64,000 bases of DNA from Streptomyces sp. TN58. Its GTDB lineage: Bacteria; Actinomycetota; Actinomycetes; Streptomycetales; Streptomycetaceae. The notes under the pieces were generated by a model that was not told the origin of the DNA, ran no database searches, and was given only the letters and a program-made list of their open reading frames with translations. Position numbers and translations under genes: made by a program. Below, piece after piece: positions 38,077 through 46,687 of the stretch. Each line of letters opens with the position of its first letter. Position 1 is the first letter of the stretch. Location of the stretch: assembly GCF_001941845.1 (NCBI RefSeq), contig NZ_CP018870.1:4470001-4534000 (forward strand), written 5' to 3'.

Positions 38077-39407
38077 CGGCCCTGGTCTTCGCCCTGGTCG
38101 CCCTGGCGGTCTGCGCCCTGCTCGCCGGGGTGCACCGCTGGCTGTGGATCCGGCTGGTCCGTGACACCACCACCCCCAGCGGCGTGCCCCGCCGCGTCGG
38201 CACCGCGTTGGCCATCGCCCTGCCGCTCCTCTCCGTGGCCGCCCTCACCGCGGGCCGCGCCGGGGCCCCCTTCTGGCTCCAGCAGACGGTGTCCTGGCCG
38301 GGGTACCTGTGGCTCGCGGTGCTCCTGTACCTGACCCTGACGATGCTGGTCGCGGAGCCGATCCGCGCGCTGTTGCTCCGCCGTCTGGCCCACCGCGACC
38401 CCTCCGGGGCGGTAGCGGAACCTCCGGCGGCGCCTTACGCCCCGTCGGCGGGCACCCCCGGATCCGGCACCTCCGCGTCCACGGCCCCGTCCCCGGCCGT
38501 GTCCACGGCTACGGCCACCGAGCCGTCGCCTTCCACCGGCACCGGCACCGGCTCCGAGACCGGCGCGGCGTCGGGCGGCGGGCTCAGCCGCCGCACCTTC
38601 GTCGCGCGGACGGTGGGCGGGGCGGCCGCCGCCGTAGCCCTCGGCACGGTCGGCAACGGCACGTACGGAGTGCTGCGCGGGCCGGGCGTGCGGCGCGTCC
38701 AGGTCCCGCTGGCCAAACTCCCGCGCGCGGCGCACGGCTTCCGGATCGCCGTCGTCAGCGACGTCCACCTCGGCCCGGTGCTCGGCCGCGCCCACGCCCA
38801 GCGCATCGTCGACACCGTCAACCGCACCCAGCCCGACCTCATCGCCATCGTCGGCGACCTCGTCGACGGCAGCGTCCCCGACCTCGGACCTGCGGCGGAG
38901 CCGCTGCGCGGGCTGACCGCCCGCCACGGCTCCTTCTTCGTCACCGGCAACCACGAGTACTTCTCCGGCGCCGAGCAGTGGGTCGAGCACGTCCGCGAGC
39001 TCGGCCTCACCCCGCTGGAGAACGCCCGGCGCGCCCTGCCGCACTTCGACCTCGCCGGCGTCAACGACGTCCAGGGGGAGCGGGAGGGCAGCGGCCCCGA
39101 CTTCGGGGCCGCCCTCGGCGACCGTGACCGGACCCGGGCCGCCGTGCTCCTGGCACACCAGCCGGTGGTCATCCACGACGCCGTCCGGCACGGCGTCGAC
39201 CTCCAGCTCTCCGGCCACACCCATGGCGGCCAGCTCTGGCCGGGGGAGTACCTCGCCGATCTCGCCAACCCCACCGTCGCGGGCCTGGAGCGCTACGGCG
39301 ACACCCAGCTGTACGTCTCCCGCGGGGCGGGGGCCTGGGGTCCGCCGGTCCGCGTCGGCGCACCGTCCGACATCACCGTCGTCGAACTCGCCTCATACCA
39401 GGCCTGA
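38073..39407 (+). CDS. Membrane-anchored calcineurin-type metallophosphoesterase
   Basis: A 444-residue protein. Three or four N-terminal hydrophobic helices, then a Ser/Thr/Pro linker, then a twin-arginine-like SRRTFVARTVGG followed by a hydrophobic run, and finally the phosphoesterase domain with VSDVHLG, GDLVDG, GNHEY and GHTHGGQ, which bind two metals. The layout matches YkuE-type enzymes acting on phosphate esters at the outer face; YkuE itself is Tat-exported. The internal twin-Arg suggests Tat-dependent placement of the domain. ATG overlaps the preceding stop. Confidence 0.93.
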   Translation: MTALVFALVALAVCALLAGVHRWLWIRLVRDTTTPSGVPRRVGTALAIALPLLSVAALTAGRAGAPFWLQQTVSWPGYLWLAVLLYLTLTMLVAEPIRALLLRRLAHRDPSGAVAEPPAAPYAPSAGTPGSGTSASTAPSPAVSTATATEPSPSTGTGTGSETGAASGGGLSRRTFVARTVGGAAAAVALGTVGNGTYGVLRGPGVRRVQVPLAKLPRAAHGFRIAVVSDVHLGPVLGRAHAQRIVDTVNRTQPDLIAIVGDLVDGSVPDLGPAAEPLRGLTARHGSFFVTGNHEYFSGAEQWVEHVRELGLTPLENARRALPHFDLAGVNDVQGEREGSGPDFGAALGDRDRTRAAVLLAHQPVVIHDAVRHGVDLQLSGHTHGGQLWPGEYLADLANPTVAGLERYGDTQLYVSRGAGAWGPPVRVGAPSDITVVELASYQA

Positions 39408-39459
39408 TCCGTCCCGATACCCGCCAACTGGGCGCCCCAGAACGGACCTTCCGGTGGCT

Positions 39460-39480
39460 GATATTCCGTGATGGGATATC
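39460..39480. promoter_or_regulatory. Near-perfect inverted repeat upstream of the binding-protein gene
   Basis: GATATTCC (39460-39467), GTGAT, GGGATATC (39473-39480): an AT-rich inverted repeat with one mismatch, 54 bases before the ATG of the ABC-type binding protein; a possible operator or promoter element. Confidence 0.3.
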
Positions 39481-39533
39481 CGTTAATCGGACAGCGGGTC
39501 GCTGTCTCCGGGACAAGGGGTGGGGTTCACGGG

Positions 39534-41090
39534 ATGCGGTCTGTCCGCTGGAAGATCATCGCGGCCGCGCTGGTGCTCGGCGCGGCCGGCGTCGGCACCT
39601 GGCAGCTGCTGCCGGAGGACGGCGGCGACCGCGGCGCCATCCGCGTCGGCACCAGCGACGTCGTGTCCTCCCTCGACCCCGCCGGGGCCTATGACGCGGG
39701 CTCCTGGGCCCTGTTCAGCAACGTCTACCAGTCGCTGCTGACCATCAGGCCCGGCTCCGACGCGCCCGTGCCGGACGCCGCCTCCTCCTGCGGCTTCGTC
39801 GGTCGGGAACTCACCGCCTACCGGTGCGAGCTGCGCCCCGACGTGAGGTTCGCCGGAGGGCGCGCGATCACCGCGGAGGACGTCAAGCACTCCTTCGACC
39901 GCATCAAGGCGATCAACTCCGAGCAGGGTCCGGCCCCGCTCTTCAACACCCTGGAGTCGGTCGTCGCCGAGGGCCGTACGGTCACCTTCAACCTGTCCGC
40001 CGGCGACGCCACCTTCCCCTTCAAGATCGCAACGGGTGCCGCCTCGATCGTCGACAAGGACACGTACCCGGCGAAGTCCCTGCGCGAGGACGGCAAGGTC
40101 GACGGCTCCGGACCGTACACGCTCGGCGCCTACCAGGCCGGTGTGAGCGCCGAACTCAAGCCCAACGCCTCGTACAAGGGCCAGGGCAAGCCCGCCCGCG
40201 CGTCCGTCACGGTCAGGTACTTCAAGGACTCCGAGCAGCTCGACCAGGCCTGGAACAGCCGCCGGATCGAGGTCGCCCACCGGGAGATGCCGCCCGCGGT
40301 GCTCGCCGGCCTCAACCCGGGCATGAAGGACACCCGGTACCAGACCTCCGGCGGCAGCGAGATCCGCTCGATCGTCTTCAACGTCCGCCCCGGCTCGGCC
40401 GCCGCCCCGCTCGCCGTCCGCCAGGCCGTCGCCGCCGTCCTGGACCGGGCCAAGGTCGCCGGCGACGTCTACCGGGGTACGGTCACCCCGCTGTACTCCC
40501 TGGTCCCGGCGGGCATCGCCGGCCACAGCACCCCGTTCTTCGACGCCTACCCGGCGCCCAGCGCGGCCACCGCCAAAAAGCTGTTGAAGGACGCCGGGAT
40601 CAACGGCCCCGTGCACCTCCGGCTCGGCGTGAACGTACGGGGCGCGAACACGGCCGAGGCGGAGGAGATCAAGCGGCAGCTGGAGGCCACCGGCCTCTTC
40701 CAGGTGACCCTCAAGCCGGTGCAGGAGTGGAAGGACTTCCAGAAGGGTTACGCGGCGGGCGAGTTCGACGCCTACACGATCGGCTGGATCGCGGACTTCC
40801 CCGACGCCGACAACTTCCTCGCCCCGCTCGTCGGCGCGGGCTCCTCCATGAACAACGGCTTCTCGGACAAGCGCATCGACGAGCTGATCACCCGTACCCA
40901 GTCCCACTCGGAGCGCGCCGACGCGGCCGCCGAGTTCCGGGACCTGCAGAAGGCCGTGGCCCAGCAGGCCCCGATGGTGCCGATCTGGCAGAAGAAGGAC
41001 TACGTGATGTCCCGTGAGTCCGTCACCGGTGCCCAGAACCTCTCCGACGGCACCGGTGTGTGGCGACTTCGGGAACTCGGCTGGCTCTAG
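39534..41090 (+). CDS. Peptide/opine-type (SBP_bac_5) solute-binding protein
   Basis: A 518-residue extracytoplasmic binding protein of the DppA/OppA family. An N-terminal hydrophobic segment (IIAAALVLGAAGVGTWQLL) acts as signal or anchor; there is no lipobox Cys, unlike most Gram-positive members. Family segments: VGTSDVVSSLDPAGAYD, LRPDVRFAGGRAITAEDVKHSFDRI, DGSGPYTLGAY, WIADFPDADNFLAPL. No permease or ATPase gene adjoins it, so it must use transporter parts encoded elsewhere. ATG at 39534 is chosen for its match to a signal sequence and GGGGTGGGG upstream. Confidence 0.92.
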   Translation: MRSVRWKIIAAALVLGAAGVGTWQLLPEDGGDRGAIRVGTSDVVSSLDPAGAYDAGSWALFSNVYQSLLTIRPGSDAPVPDAASSCGFVGRELTAYRCELRPDVRFAGGRAITAEDVKHSFDRIKAINSEQGPAPLFNTLESVVAEGRTVTFNLSAGDATFPFKIATGAASIVDKDTYPAKSLREDGKVDGSGPYTLGAYQAGVSAELKPNASYKGQGKPARASVTVRYFKDSEQLDQAWNSRRIEVAHREMPPAVLAGLNPGMKDTRYQTSGGSEIRSIVFNVRPGSAAAPLAVRQAVAAVLDRAKVAGDVYRGTVTPLYSLVPAGIAGHSTPFFDAYPAPSAATAKKLLKDAGINGPVHLRLGVNVRGANTAEAEEIKRQLEATGLFQVTLKPVQEWKDFQKGYAAGEFDAYTIGWIADFPDADNFLAPLVGAGSSMNNGFSDKRIDELITRTQSHSERADAAAEFRDLQKAVAQQAPMVPIWQKKDYVMSRESVTGAQNLSDGTGVWRLRELGWL

Positions 41091-41109
41091 GCCTCCAGGC
41101 AGCGCCGAT

Positions 41110-41844
41110 TCAAGACGTCTCCTCGGACGGGTGGGGGTCCGACGCCTTGCGCCGGCCCGCCGCCGTCTGGGCCATGCCCGGCAGGAAGTCCGCGAACAGC
41201 TCGTGGACCTCGCGCACCAGCGGCCGCAGCACACGGAAGCGGGCCAGCACGATGCCCCGCGTCGTGAGCTGCGCGCCGCGCTCGGCGAGCCGCCGCGACT
41301 TCTCGCTGTCCGGGGAGCGGTCGAAGACCCAGTACAGGACCAGGCCCATCTGCGAGAGCCACATCAGCTCGGGCAGTACGTCGGCCAGTTCGGCCGGCAC
41401 CTTGGTCTTCGCCCCCGCCAGCACCTCGCGGTGGATGTCGATCGCCGCCTGGCGCGCCGGCTCCGACTCCGGCGAGAAGGGGCTGAGGGGGCTTTCGGGG
41501 TCGGCCGCGTTCTTGAAGAACTGCGAGGCGAACTCGTGGTACGGAGCGCCGATGTCCAGCCAGCTGGTCAGCACGCCCGCGAGCCGCTTCTGCAGATCGG
41601 TCTCGTTGTCCAGGATGGGCCGGACAGCCGCCTGGTGGGCGGCGCTGATCCGATCGTAGAACCCCTGGACCAGGTGTTCCTTCGACTCGAAGTAGTAGTA
41701 GGCGTTGCCGACCGAGACACCCGCCTCCTTCGCGATGCCCCGCATGGTCGTCTTGTCGAAGCCGCGCTCCTGGAAGAGCCGGAGGGCGGTTTCGAGGATG
41801 AGCGTGCGGGTCTGCTCGCTCTTGGGAGCCTTCTGATCAGTCAC
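41110..41844 (-). CDS. TetR-family regulator
   Basis: A 244-residue repressor-type protein. The N-terminal helix-turn-helix region is typical: LILETALRLFQERGFDKTTMRGIAKEAGVS then VGNAYYYFESKEHLV. The ligand-binding part is unassigned. It lies 11 bases after the DCC gene, whose operon begins with two TTGAACNNGTTCAA palindromes, so it probably represses its own operon. A TAGGCT box eight bases before the GTG suggests an additional leaderless transcript. It converges with the binding-protein gene with only 19 bases between. Confidence 0.93.
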   Translation of the reverse strand: MTDQKAPKSEQTRTLILETALRLFQERGFDKTTMRGIAKEAGVSVGNAYYYFESKEHLVQGFYDRISAAHQAAVRPILDNETDLQKRLAGVLTSWLDIGAPYHEFASQFFKNAADPESPLSPFSPESEPARQAAIDIHREVLAGAKTKVPAELADVLPELMWLSQMGLVLYWVFDRSPDSEKSRRLAERGAQLTTRGIVLARFRVLRPLVREVHELFADFLPGMAQTAAGRRKASDPHPSEETS

Positions 41845-41855
41845 GGTGTATGAGC

Positions 41856-42302
41856 CTATCGGGGGACGGCGCACTGGTCGTCACAGCCCGGTCCCTCGAC
41901 GGCCCCGGGCTGCTCCTCGACGGCCCCCGGCTGCCCCTCGGAGCGCACGGCCTGCCGCCAGGCGGAGGCCGTGAACATGGCGGCCCGGGCGAACGGGCGG
42001 CCGGCGGGGGTCGCCAGCCAGTCGGCCTTCGTCCGGTGTTCGGCCAGTGCCCACAGGCACACGATGAAGGCGTCGGTCCCCGTCCACACCTGCCCGGAGT
42101 TCCCCACGACGGTGATCTCCCGGAGCGTCGCGGCGTGGTCGAGGCGGGGGAACCGCCGCCGCGCCTCCCAGGACGCGGCGGGGACCAGGGTGATCGGGAG
42201 GAGCAGCGGCTGCGCCAGCAGCCAGTGCCGGATGTGCACGCAGAGCGGGCAGTCGGCGTCGTAGAGGACGGTCAGGTGGCGTACGGCTCCGGTGGCTGCC
42301 AT
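41856..42302 (-). CDS. DCC-family (DUF393) thiol-disulfide oxidoreductase-like protein
   Basis: A 148-residue thioredoxin-like protein of the DUF393 family, named for its DxxCxxC start: YDADCPLCVHIRHWL (residues 14-28). The two Cys form a presumed redox pair; VPAASWEARRRFP and WTGTDAFIVCLWALAEHRTKADWL complete the family pattern. The C-terminal 20 residues repeat a GQPGAVEEQPGAVEGPG sequence. Second gene of a three-gene operon (membrane protein, DCC, TetR) with a gap of three bases before it. Confidence 0.9.
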   Translation of the reverse strand: MAATGAVRHLTVLYDADCPLCVHIRHWLLAQPLLLPITLVPAASWEARRRFPRLDHAATLREITVVGNSGQVWTGTDAFIVCLWALAEHRTKADWLATPAGRPFARAAMFTASAWRQAVRSEGQPGAVEEQPGAVEGPGCDDQCAVPR

Positions 42303-42305
42303 GGC

Positions 42306-42710
42306 TCAGGCTCCGAGCGGCGCGGTCCACCCCTGCGGGGGGACGGGCGGGGTCTGGCGGCGCTCCGCGATCCCGCGGCGGCGCATCCTGTTCAGCGCCC
42401 ACACGTTGCCGAGGTGCATGACGCCCAGGACCAGCAGGACGACGCCGAGCTTGACCGAGAGCGCCTCGAAGAGGGCGCGGGCGGTGGTGATCTCATCGGT
42501 CGAGCGGAGGTAGAGGGCCACGAAGCCGATGTTGACGAGGTAGAAGCCGACCACGAGGAGTTGGTTGACGGCGTCGGCGAGCTTCTCGTTGCCCTGGAGG
42601 ACGTCCCCTATGAAGACGCGGCCGTTGCGGCTGAGCGTGCGGGCCACCCAGACGGTGAGGCCGATGCTGATGAGCAGGTAGATGACGTACGTGACCACGG
42701 TGAGGTCCAT
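42306..42710 (-). CDS. Three-helix membrane protein, first gene of a TetR-controlled operon
   Basis: A 134-residue membrane protein with hydrophobic helices VVTYVIYLLISIGLTVWVA, LLVVGFYLVNIGFVALYL and LSVKLGVVLLVLGVMHLGNVWALN, and a basic C-terminus (RMRRRG). A GNEKLADAVNQLL loop lies between. I do not recognise the family. The ATG at 42710 follows a G-rich site and two upstream operators; an ATG nine codons earlier lies inside the palindrome and is unlikely. With the DCC protein it may form a membrane redox pair. Confidence 0.87.
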   Translation of the reverse strand: MDLTVVTYVIYLLISIGLTVWVARTLSRNGRVFIGDVLQGNEKLADAVNQLLVVGFYLVNIGFVALYLRSTDEITTARALFEALSVKLGVVLLVLGVMHLGNVWALNRMRRRGIAERRQTPPVPPQGWTAPLGA

Positions 42711-42723
42711 AGCCCCAGCCCCC

Positions 42724-42783
42724 TTGAACGTGTTCAAATGCTCTGACGTCCATGACTGTAGAGGCTTTTTTGAACAAGTTCAA
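42724..42783 (-). promoter_or_regulatory. Promoter with two TTGAACNNGTTCAA operators
   Basis: Two 14-base palindromes, TTGAACGTGTTCAA (42724-42737) and TTGAACAAGTTCAA (42770-42783), share identical 6-base arms and are 46 bases apart centre to centre. On the minus strand the outer arm TTGAAC (42778-42783) is also a -35 box, spaced exactly 17 bases from a -10 TACAGT (42755-42760). The second palindrome is in the leader. A bound dimer would block RNA polymerase. The TetR protein of the same operon is the obvious candidate. Confidence 0.75.
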
Positions 42784-42867
42784 GCTAACGCCGGCGGGCA
42801 TCCGGAGGCCCGGAAACGCGCGCGGGCCCCGGCCGTACGGCCGGGGCCCGAAGCGTCGCTGTGAGAC

Positions 42868-43419
42868 TCACATGCTGAGCGCACGCGCGTGGTTGAGCTG
42901 CGACATCACCCAGTGGTAGGTGTTCGCGTCCGCCGCCGGGATCATCGTGGCGTGGTGGCGGCCGCCGCTGGTCACCGTGACCTGGATGTAGCCGGTGGTC
43001 GTCTTCTCCTTCATCAGGAGGAAGAGCAGGCCGAGCAGGCAGAACAGGAAGAAGACGATCGCCAGCACGATCGCGTGGGGCGGGATCTTCTCCTCGGTCC
43101 GCGAGAAGTCCGTCGCGTTCCACATCGCGCCCCGCAGCGGCATCGCGCCCGACGGGGTGATGATCTGGTCGCCGGCGATCGTGATGTCGCCGAGCGCGAA
43201 TCCCGCGCCGCCGACCGGGGCCGCGGGGTGGCCGACGGGCGCGGGGATGCCCGCGCCGCCGATGGTCGGCTGGTAGGCCGGTGCCGCCGGGTACGGCTGG
43301 GGGTATCCGTAACTGGCCTCACCCGGGCCCCACTTGTAGTCACCCTGGCCTGGGGTGCCGCCCTGGCCGCCCAGGCCGGCGGGATCGCTCGTGTACGGAT
43401 TCGGCTGCTGCTCGCTCAT
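42868..43419 (-). CDS. Single-pass membrane protein with Pro/Gly/Tyr-rich N-terminus
   Basis: A 183-residue protein: about 70 residues of Gly/Pro/Tyr-rich sequence (SYGYPQPYPAAPAYQP), a middle part with GDITIAGDQIITPSGAMPLRGAMW, one strong transmembrane helix (AIVLAIVFFLFCLLGLLFLLM), and a short outer or inner end with TGYIQVTVTSGGRHH and HWVMSQLNHARALS. Family not recognised; the layout is common in actinobacteria. GGAAGGA precedes the ATG by eight bases. Confidence 0.85.
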   Translation of the reverse strand: MSEQQPNPYTSDPAGLGGQGGTPGQGDYKWGPGEASYGYPQPYPAAPAYQPTIGGAGIPAPVGHPAAPVGGAGFALGDITIAGDQIITPSGAMPLRGAMWNATDFSRTEEKIPPHAIVLAIVFFLFCLLGLLFLLMKEKTTTGYIQVTVTSGGRHHATMIPAADANTYHWVMSQLNHARALSM

Positions 43420-43540
43420 ACGGCCGATCCTTCCACAGGCGGCCCGGCCCCGTACCCCCGGTCCCGCAGCTCGCCCCCGCCCAAGAGGGGCCGCCCCGGC
43501 CGCCGTTGACGCGGCCCACACGGCGCCGGCTCCCGGCGTC

Positions 43541-43590
43541 GGCCCCGACGTACGCCCGGCCCCGACGTACGCCCGGCCCCGACGTACGCC
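43541..43590. repeat. Three tandem 17-bp units
   Basis: GGCCCCGACGTACGCCC is repeated head to tail at 43541, 43558 and 43575 (the last short by one base), followed by a degenerate fourth copy. It lies between the single-pass membrane gene and the sdhB terminator. Confidence 0.85.
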
Positions 43591-43601
43591 GGGCCCGACG
43601 C

Positions 43602-43644
43602 ACGAGGGCCCCGCCGCCGGACGAACCGGGGACGGGGCCCTCGT
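43602..43644 (-). terminator. Terminator after sdhCDAB
   Basis: A 12-base arm (43602-43613) pairs perfectly with 43633-43644 around a 19-base loop, 20 bases beyond the sdhB stop. Confidence 0.8.
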
Positions 43645-43663
43645 ACGGGCAGGGACCGGGAGG

Positions 43664-44422
43664 TCAGAAGCGGCGCGTGATCAGCGCACGCTTGACTTCC
43701 TGGATCGCCTTGGTGACCTCGATGCCGCGCGGGCACGCGTCGGTGCAGTTGAAGGTCGTGCGGCAGCGCCACACGCCGTCCTTGTCGTTCAGGATCTCCA
43801 GCCGCTGCTCGCCGGCCTCGTCACGCGAGTCGAAGATGAAGCGGTGCGCGTTGACGATCGCCGCCGGGCCGAAGTACTGGCCGTCGTTCCAGAACACCGG
43901 GCACGAGGACGTGCACGCGGCGCACAGGATGCACTTGGTGGTGTCGTCGAAGCGCTCGCGGTCCTCGGCGGACTGCAGGCGCTCGCGCGTCGGCTCGTTG
44001 CCCGTGGTGACCAGGAACGGCATGACGTCCCGGTACGCCTGGAAGAAGGGCTCCATGTCGACCACGAGGTCCTTCATCACCGTCAGGCCCTTGATGGCCT
44101 CCACGGTGATCGGCTTCTCGGGGTTGATGTCCTTGATCAGCGTCTTGCAGGCGAGCCTGTTCTTGCCGTTGATCCGCATCGCGTCCGAGCCGCAGATGCC
44201 GTGCGCGCACGAGCGGCGGAAGGTCAGTGTGCCGTCCAGGTCCCACTTGATCTTGTGGAGACCGTCGAGCACGCGCTCCTTCGGGTCGATCTCGATCTGG
44301 AAGTCCTGCCACTGCGCCTCGTCCGAGATCTCGGGGTTGAAGCGGCGGATCCGGAAGGTGACCGTGATGTACGGGGAGGCCGCGGCCGCCTCTTCCATCT
44401 TGTCCAGGGTGGGGGTAGCCAT
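43664..44422 (-). CDS. sdhB: Succinate dehydrogenase iron-sulfur subunit
   Basis: A 252-residue SdhB. The [2Fe-2S] site is in CAHGICGSD with a later LAC, the [4Fe-4S] site in CILCAACTSSCP, and the [3Fe-4S] site in the CRTTFNCTDACPRGI segment. It passes electrons from the flavin of SdhA to quinone at SdhC/D. Its ATG overlaps the sdhA stop by one base (TGATG). Last gene of sdhCDAB. Confidence 0.98.
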   Translation of the reverse strand: MATPTLDKMEEAAAASPYITVTFRIRRFNPEISDEAQWQDFQIEIDPKERVLDGLHKIKWDLDGTLTFRRSCAHGICGSDAMRINGKNRLACKTLIKDINPEKPITVEAIKGLTVMKDLVVDMEPFFQAYRDVMPFLVTTGNEPTRERLQSAEDRERFDDTTKCILCAACTSSCPVFWNDGQYFGPAAIVNAHRFIFDSRDEAGEQRLEILNDKDGVWRCRTTFNCTDACPRGIEVTKAIQEVKRALITRRF

Positions 44423-46176
44423 CAGTACTTACGCTCCATCGGCTGGTAGCGGGTCGTGACGACCGGCTTGTAGTCGAGCCGGACCGAGTCCGAGCCGTCG
44501 GCTCCGACCTCGCGGTACGCCATGGTGTGGCGCATGAAGTTGACGTCGTCGCGGTTGGGGTAGTCCTCGCGGTAGTGGCCGCCGCGGGACTCCTTGCGCG
44601 CCAGGGCGGACACGGCCATGACCTCGGCCAGGTCGAGCAGGTTGCCCAGCTCGATGGCCTCCAGCAGGTCCGTGTTGAAGCGCTTGCCCTTGTCCTGGAC
44701 GGACACGTTCTTGTAGCGCTCGCGCAGCTCCGCGATCTTCTCGACCGCGGTCTTGATGGTCTGCTCCGTGCGGAACACCATCACGTTCGCGTCCATCGTC
44801 TCCTGGAGCTCCAGGCGCAGGTCGGCGACCCGCTCCTTGCCCGTGGAGTTGCGCAGGTGCTCGACGAGGTCGGCCACCTGCTGCGCCGGGTTCTCGGGGA
44901 GCTCGACGAAGTCGTTCTCCTGCGAGTACTTCGCCGCGGCGATGCCGGAGCGCTTGCCGAAGACGTTGATGTCCAGCAGCGAGTTGGTGCCCAGGCGGTT
45001 CGCGCCGTGCACCGACACGCAGGCGACCTCGCCGGCCGCGTACAGGCCCGGGACGACGGTGGTGTTGTCCGCCAGGACCTCACCCTCGACGTTGGTCGGG
45101 ATGCCGCCCATGGCGTAGTGCGCGGTGGGCTGGATCGGGATCGGGTCCGTGTACGGCTCGATGCCCAGGTAGGTGCGCGCGAACTCGGTGATGTCCGGGA
45201 GCTTCGCGTCGAGCTGCTCCGGCGGCAGGTGCGTGAGGTCCAGGTACACGTGGTCACCGGCGGGACCGCAGCCGCGGCCCTCACGGATCTCCGTGTAGAT
45301 GGAGCGCGAGACGACGTCACGGGACGCGAGGTCCTTCATGACCGGCGCGTACTTCTCCATGAAGCGCTCGCCGTCCTTGTTGCGCAGGATGCCGCCCTCA
45401 CCGCGGGCGCCCTCCGTCAGCAGGATGCCCATGCGCCAGATGCCCGTCGGGTGGAACTGGAAGAACTCCATGTCCTCCAGCGGCAGGCCGCGGCGGTAGC
45501 AGGCCGCCTGGCCGTCACCCGTGAGGGTGTGCGCGTTGGAGGTCACCTTGAAGAACTTGCCGGTGCCGCCGGAGGCGTAGATGACGGCCTTGGCCTGGAA
45601 CACGTGGATCTCGCCGGTGGCGAGTTCGTACGCGACCACACCGGCCGACTTCTTGACGCCGTCCTCCTCGACCAGGAGCTGGTCCAGGACGTAGAACTCG
45701 TTGAAGAACTCCACGCCCTCCTTGACGCAGTTCTGGTACAGCGTCTGGAGGATCATGTGACCGGTGCGGTCCGCGGCGTAGCAGGACCGGCGGACCGGCG
45801 CCTCGCCGTGGTTGCGGGAGTGGCCGCCGAAGCGGCGCTGGTCGATGGTGCCGTCCGGGGTGCGGTTGAACGGCAGGCCCATCTTCTCCAGGTCGAGGAC
45901 CGCGTCGATGGCCTCCTTCGCCAGGATCTCGGCGGCGTCCTGGTCGACCAGGTAGTCACCGCCCTTGACCGTGTCGAAGGTGTGCCACTCCCAGTTGTCC
46001 TCCTCCACGTTCGCCAGCGCGGCGGCCATGCCGCCCTGCGCGGCGCCCGTGTGGGAGCGGGTGGGGTAGAGCTTCGTCAGCACCGCGGTGCGGCTGCGCT
46101 TCGTCGACTCGATGGCGGCGCGCATGCCGGCGCCACCTGCGCCGACGATGACGGTGTCGTACTTGTGGATCTTCAT
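44422..46176 (-). CDS. sdhA: Succinate dehydrogenase flavoprotein subunit
   Basis: A 584-residue SdhA. FAD-binding loop VIVGAGGAGMRAA at the N-terminus; the covalent-FAD histidine is in RSHTGAAQGG; substrate residues lie in QFHPTGIW, LTEGARGEGG, TAHYAMGGIPTN and the HGANRLGTNSLLD segment; the Arg-rich end RKESRGGHYREDYP is typical. It oxidises succinate to fumarate. ATG at 46176. Cotranscribed with sdhC, sdhD and sdhB. Confidence 0.98.
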   Translation of the reverse strand: MKIHKYDTVIVGAGGAGMRAAIESTKRSRTAVLTKLYPTRSHTGAAQGGMAAALANVEEDNWEWHTFDTVKGGDYLVDQDAAEILAKEAIDAVLDLEKMGLPFNRTPDGTIDQRRFGGHSRNHGEAPVRRSCYAADRTGHMILQTLYQNCVKEGVEFFNEFYVLDQLLVEEDGVKKSAGVVAYELATGEIHVFQAKAVIYASGGTGKFFKVTSNAHTLTGDGQAACYRRGLPLEDMEFFQFHPTGIWRMGILLTEGARGEGGILRNKDGERFMEKYAPVMKDLASRDVVSRSIYTEIREGRGCGPAGDHVYLDLTHLPPEQLDAKLPDITEFARTYLGIEPYTDPIPIQPTAHYAMGGIPTNVEGEVLADNTTVVPGLYAAGEVACVSVHGANRLGTNSLLDINVFGKRSGIAAAKYSQENDFVELPENPAQQVADLVEHLRNSTGKERVADLRLELQETMDANVMVFRTEQTIKTAVEKIAELRERYKNVSVQDKGKRFNTDLLEAIELGNLLDLAEVMAVSALARKESRGGHYREDYPNRDDVNFMRHTMAYREVGADGSDSVRLDYKPVVTTRYQPMERKY

Positions 46177-46199
46177 TGGTTTCGCCTCAGCCCCGTTGC

Positions 46200-46682
46200 C
46201 TAGCGGATGTTCGGGTCGAAGGTGAAGATCACCAGCGTGCCCAGAAGGATGGTGAACACCGTGGCGGTGTAGAGCAGGCCCTTCAGCCACAGCCGCGTGT
46301 TGGCACGCTCCGCGTAGTCGTTGATGACGGTACGCAGGCCGTTGGCGCCGTGCAGCATCGCCAGCCACAGCATCAGCAGGTCCCAGACCTGCCAGAACGG
46401 GGACGCCCAGCGGCCGGCCACGAAGGCGAAGCCGATCTTGGAGACGCCGCCGTCGAGCACCAGCTGGATCAGCAGGTGGCCGATGACGAGGACGACGAGC
46501 ACGATGCCCGAGAGGCGCATGAAGAGCCACGCGGCCATCTCGAAGTTGCCGCGGGTCGAGCGGGGCGTCTTGCCCGTGCGCTTGCGCGGCGCCTCGATGT
46601 AGGGCGCGGGGTTGTCGACGTCGTAGAGGGAAACGCCCTCCACGTCGCCGATGGCCTTGGCGGAAGAAGTGTCAGAAGACAT
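46200..46682 (-). CDS. sdhD: Succinate dehydrogenase membrane anchor subunit
   Basis: A 160-residue anchor protein with a 45-residue cytoplasmic start, then three hydrophobic helices. Heme and quinone positions are suggested by FMRLSGIVLVVLVIGHLLIQL and by LAMLHGANGLRTVINDYAE, both family patterns. ATG at 46682, five bases after the sdhC stop; sdhA follows 23 bases on. Confidence 0.95.
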   Translation of the reverse strand: MSSDTSSAKAIGDVEGVSLYDVDNPAPYIEAPRKRTGKTPRSTRGNFEMAAWLFMRLSGIVLVVLVIGHLLIQLVLDGGVSKIGFAFVAGRWASPFWQVWDLLMLWLAMLHGANGLRTVINDYAERANTRLWLKGLLYTATVFTILLGTLVIFTFDPNIR

Positions 46683-46687
46683 GCGTG

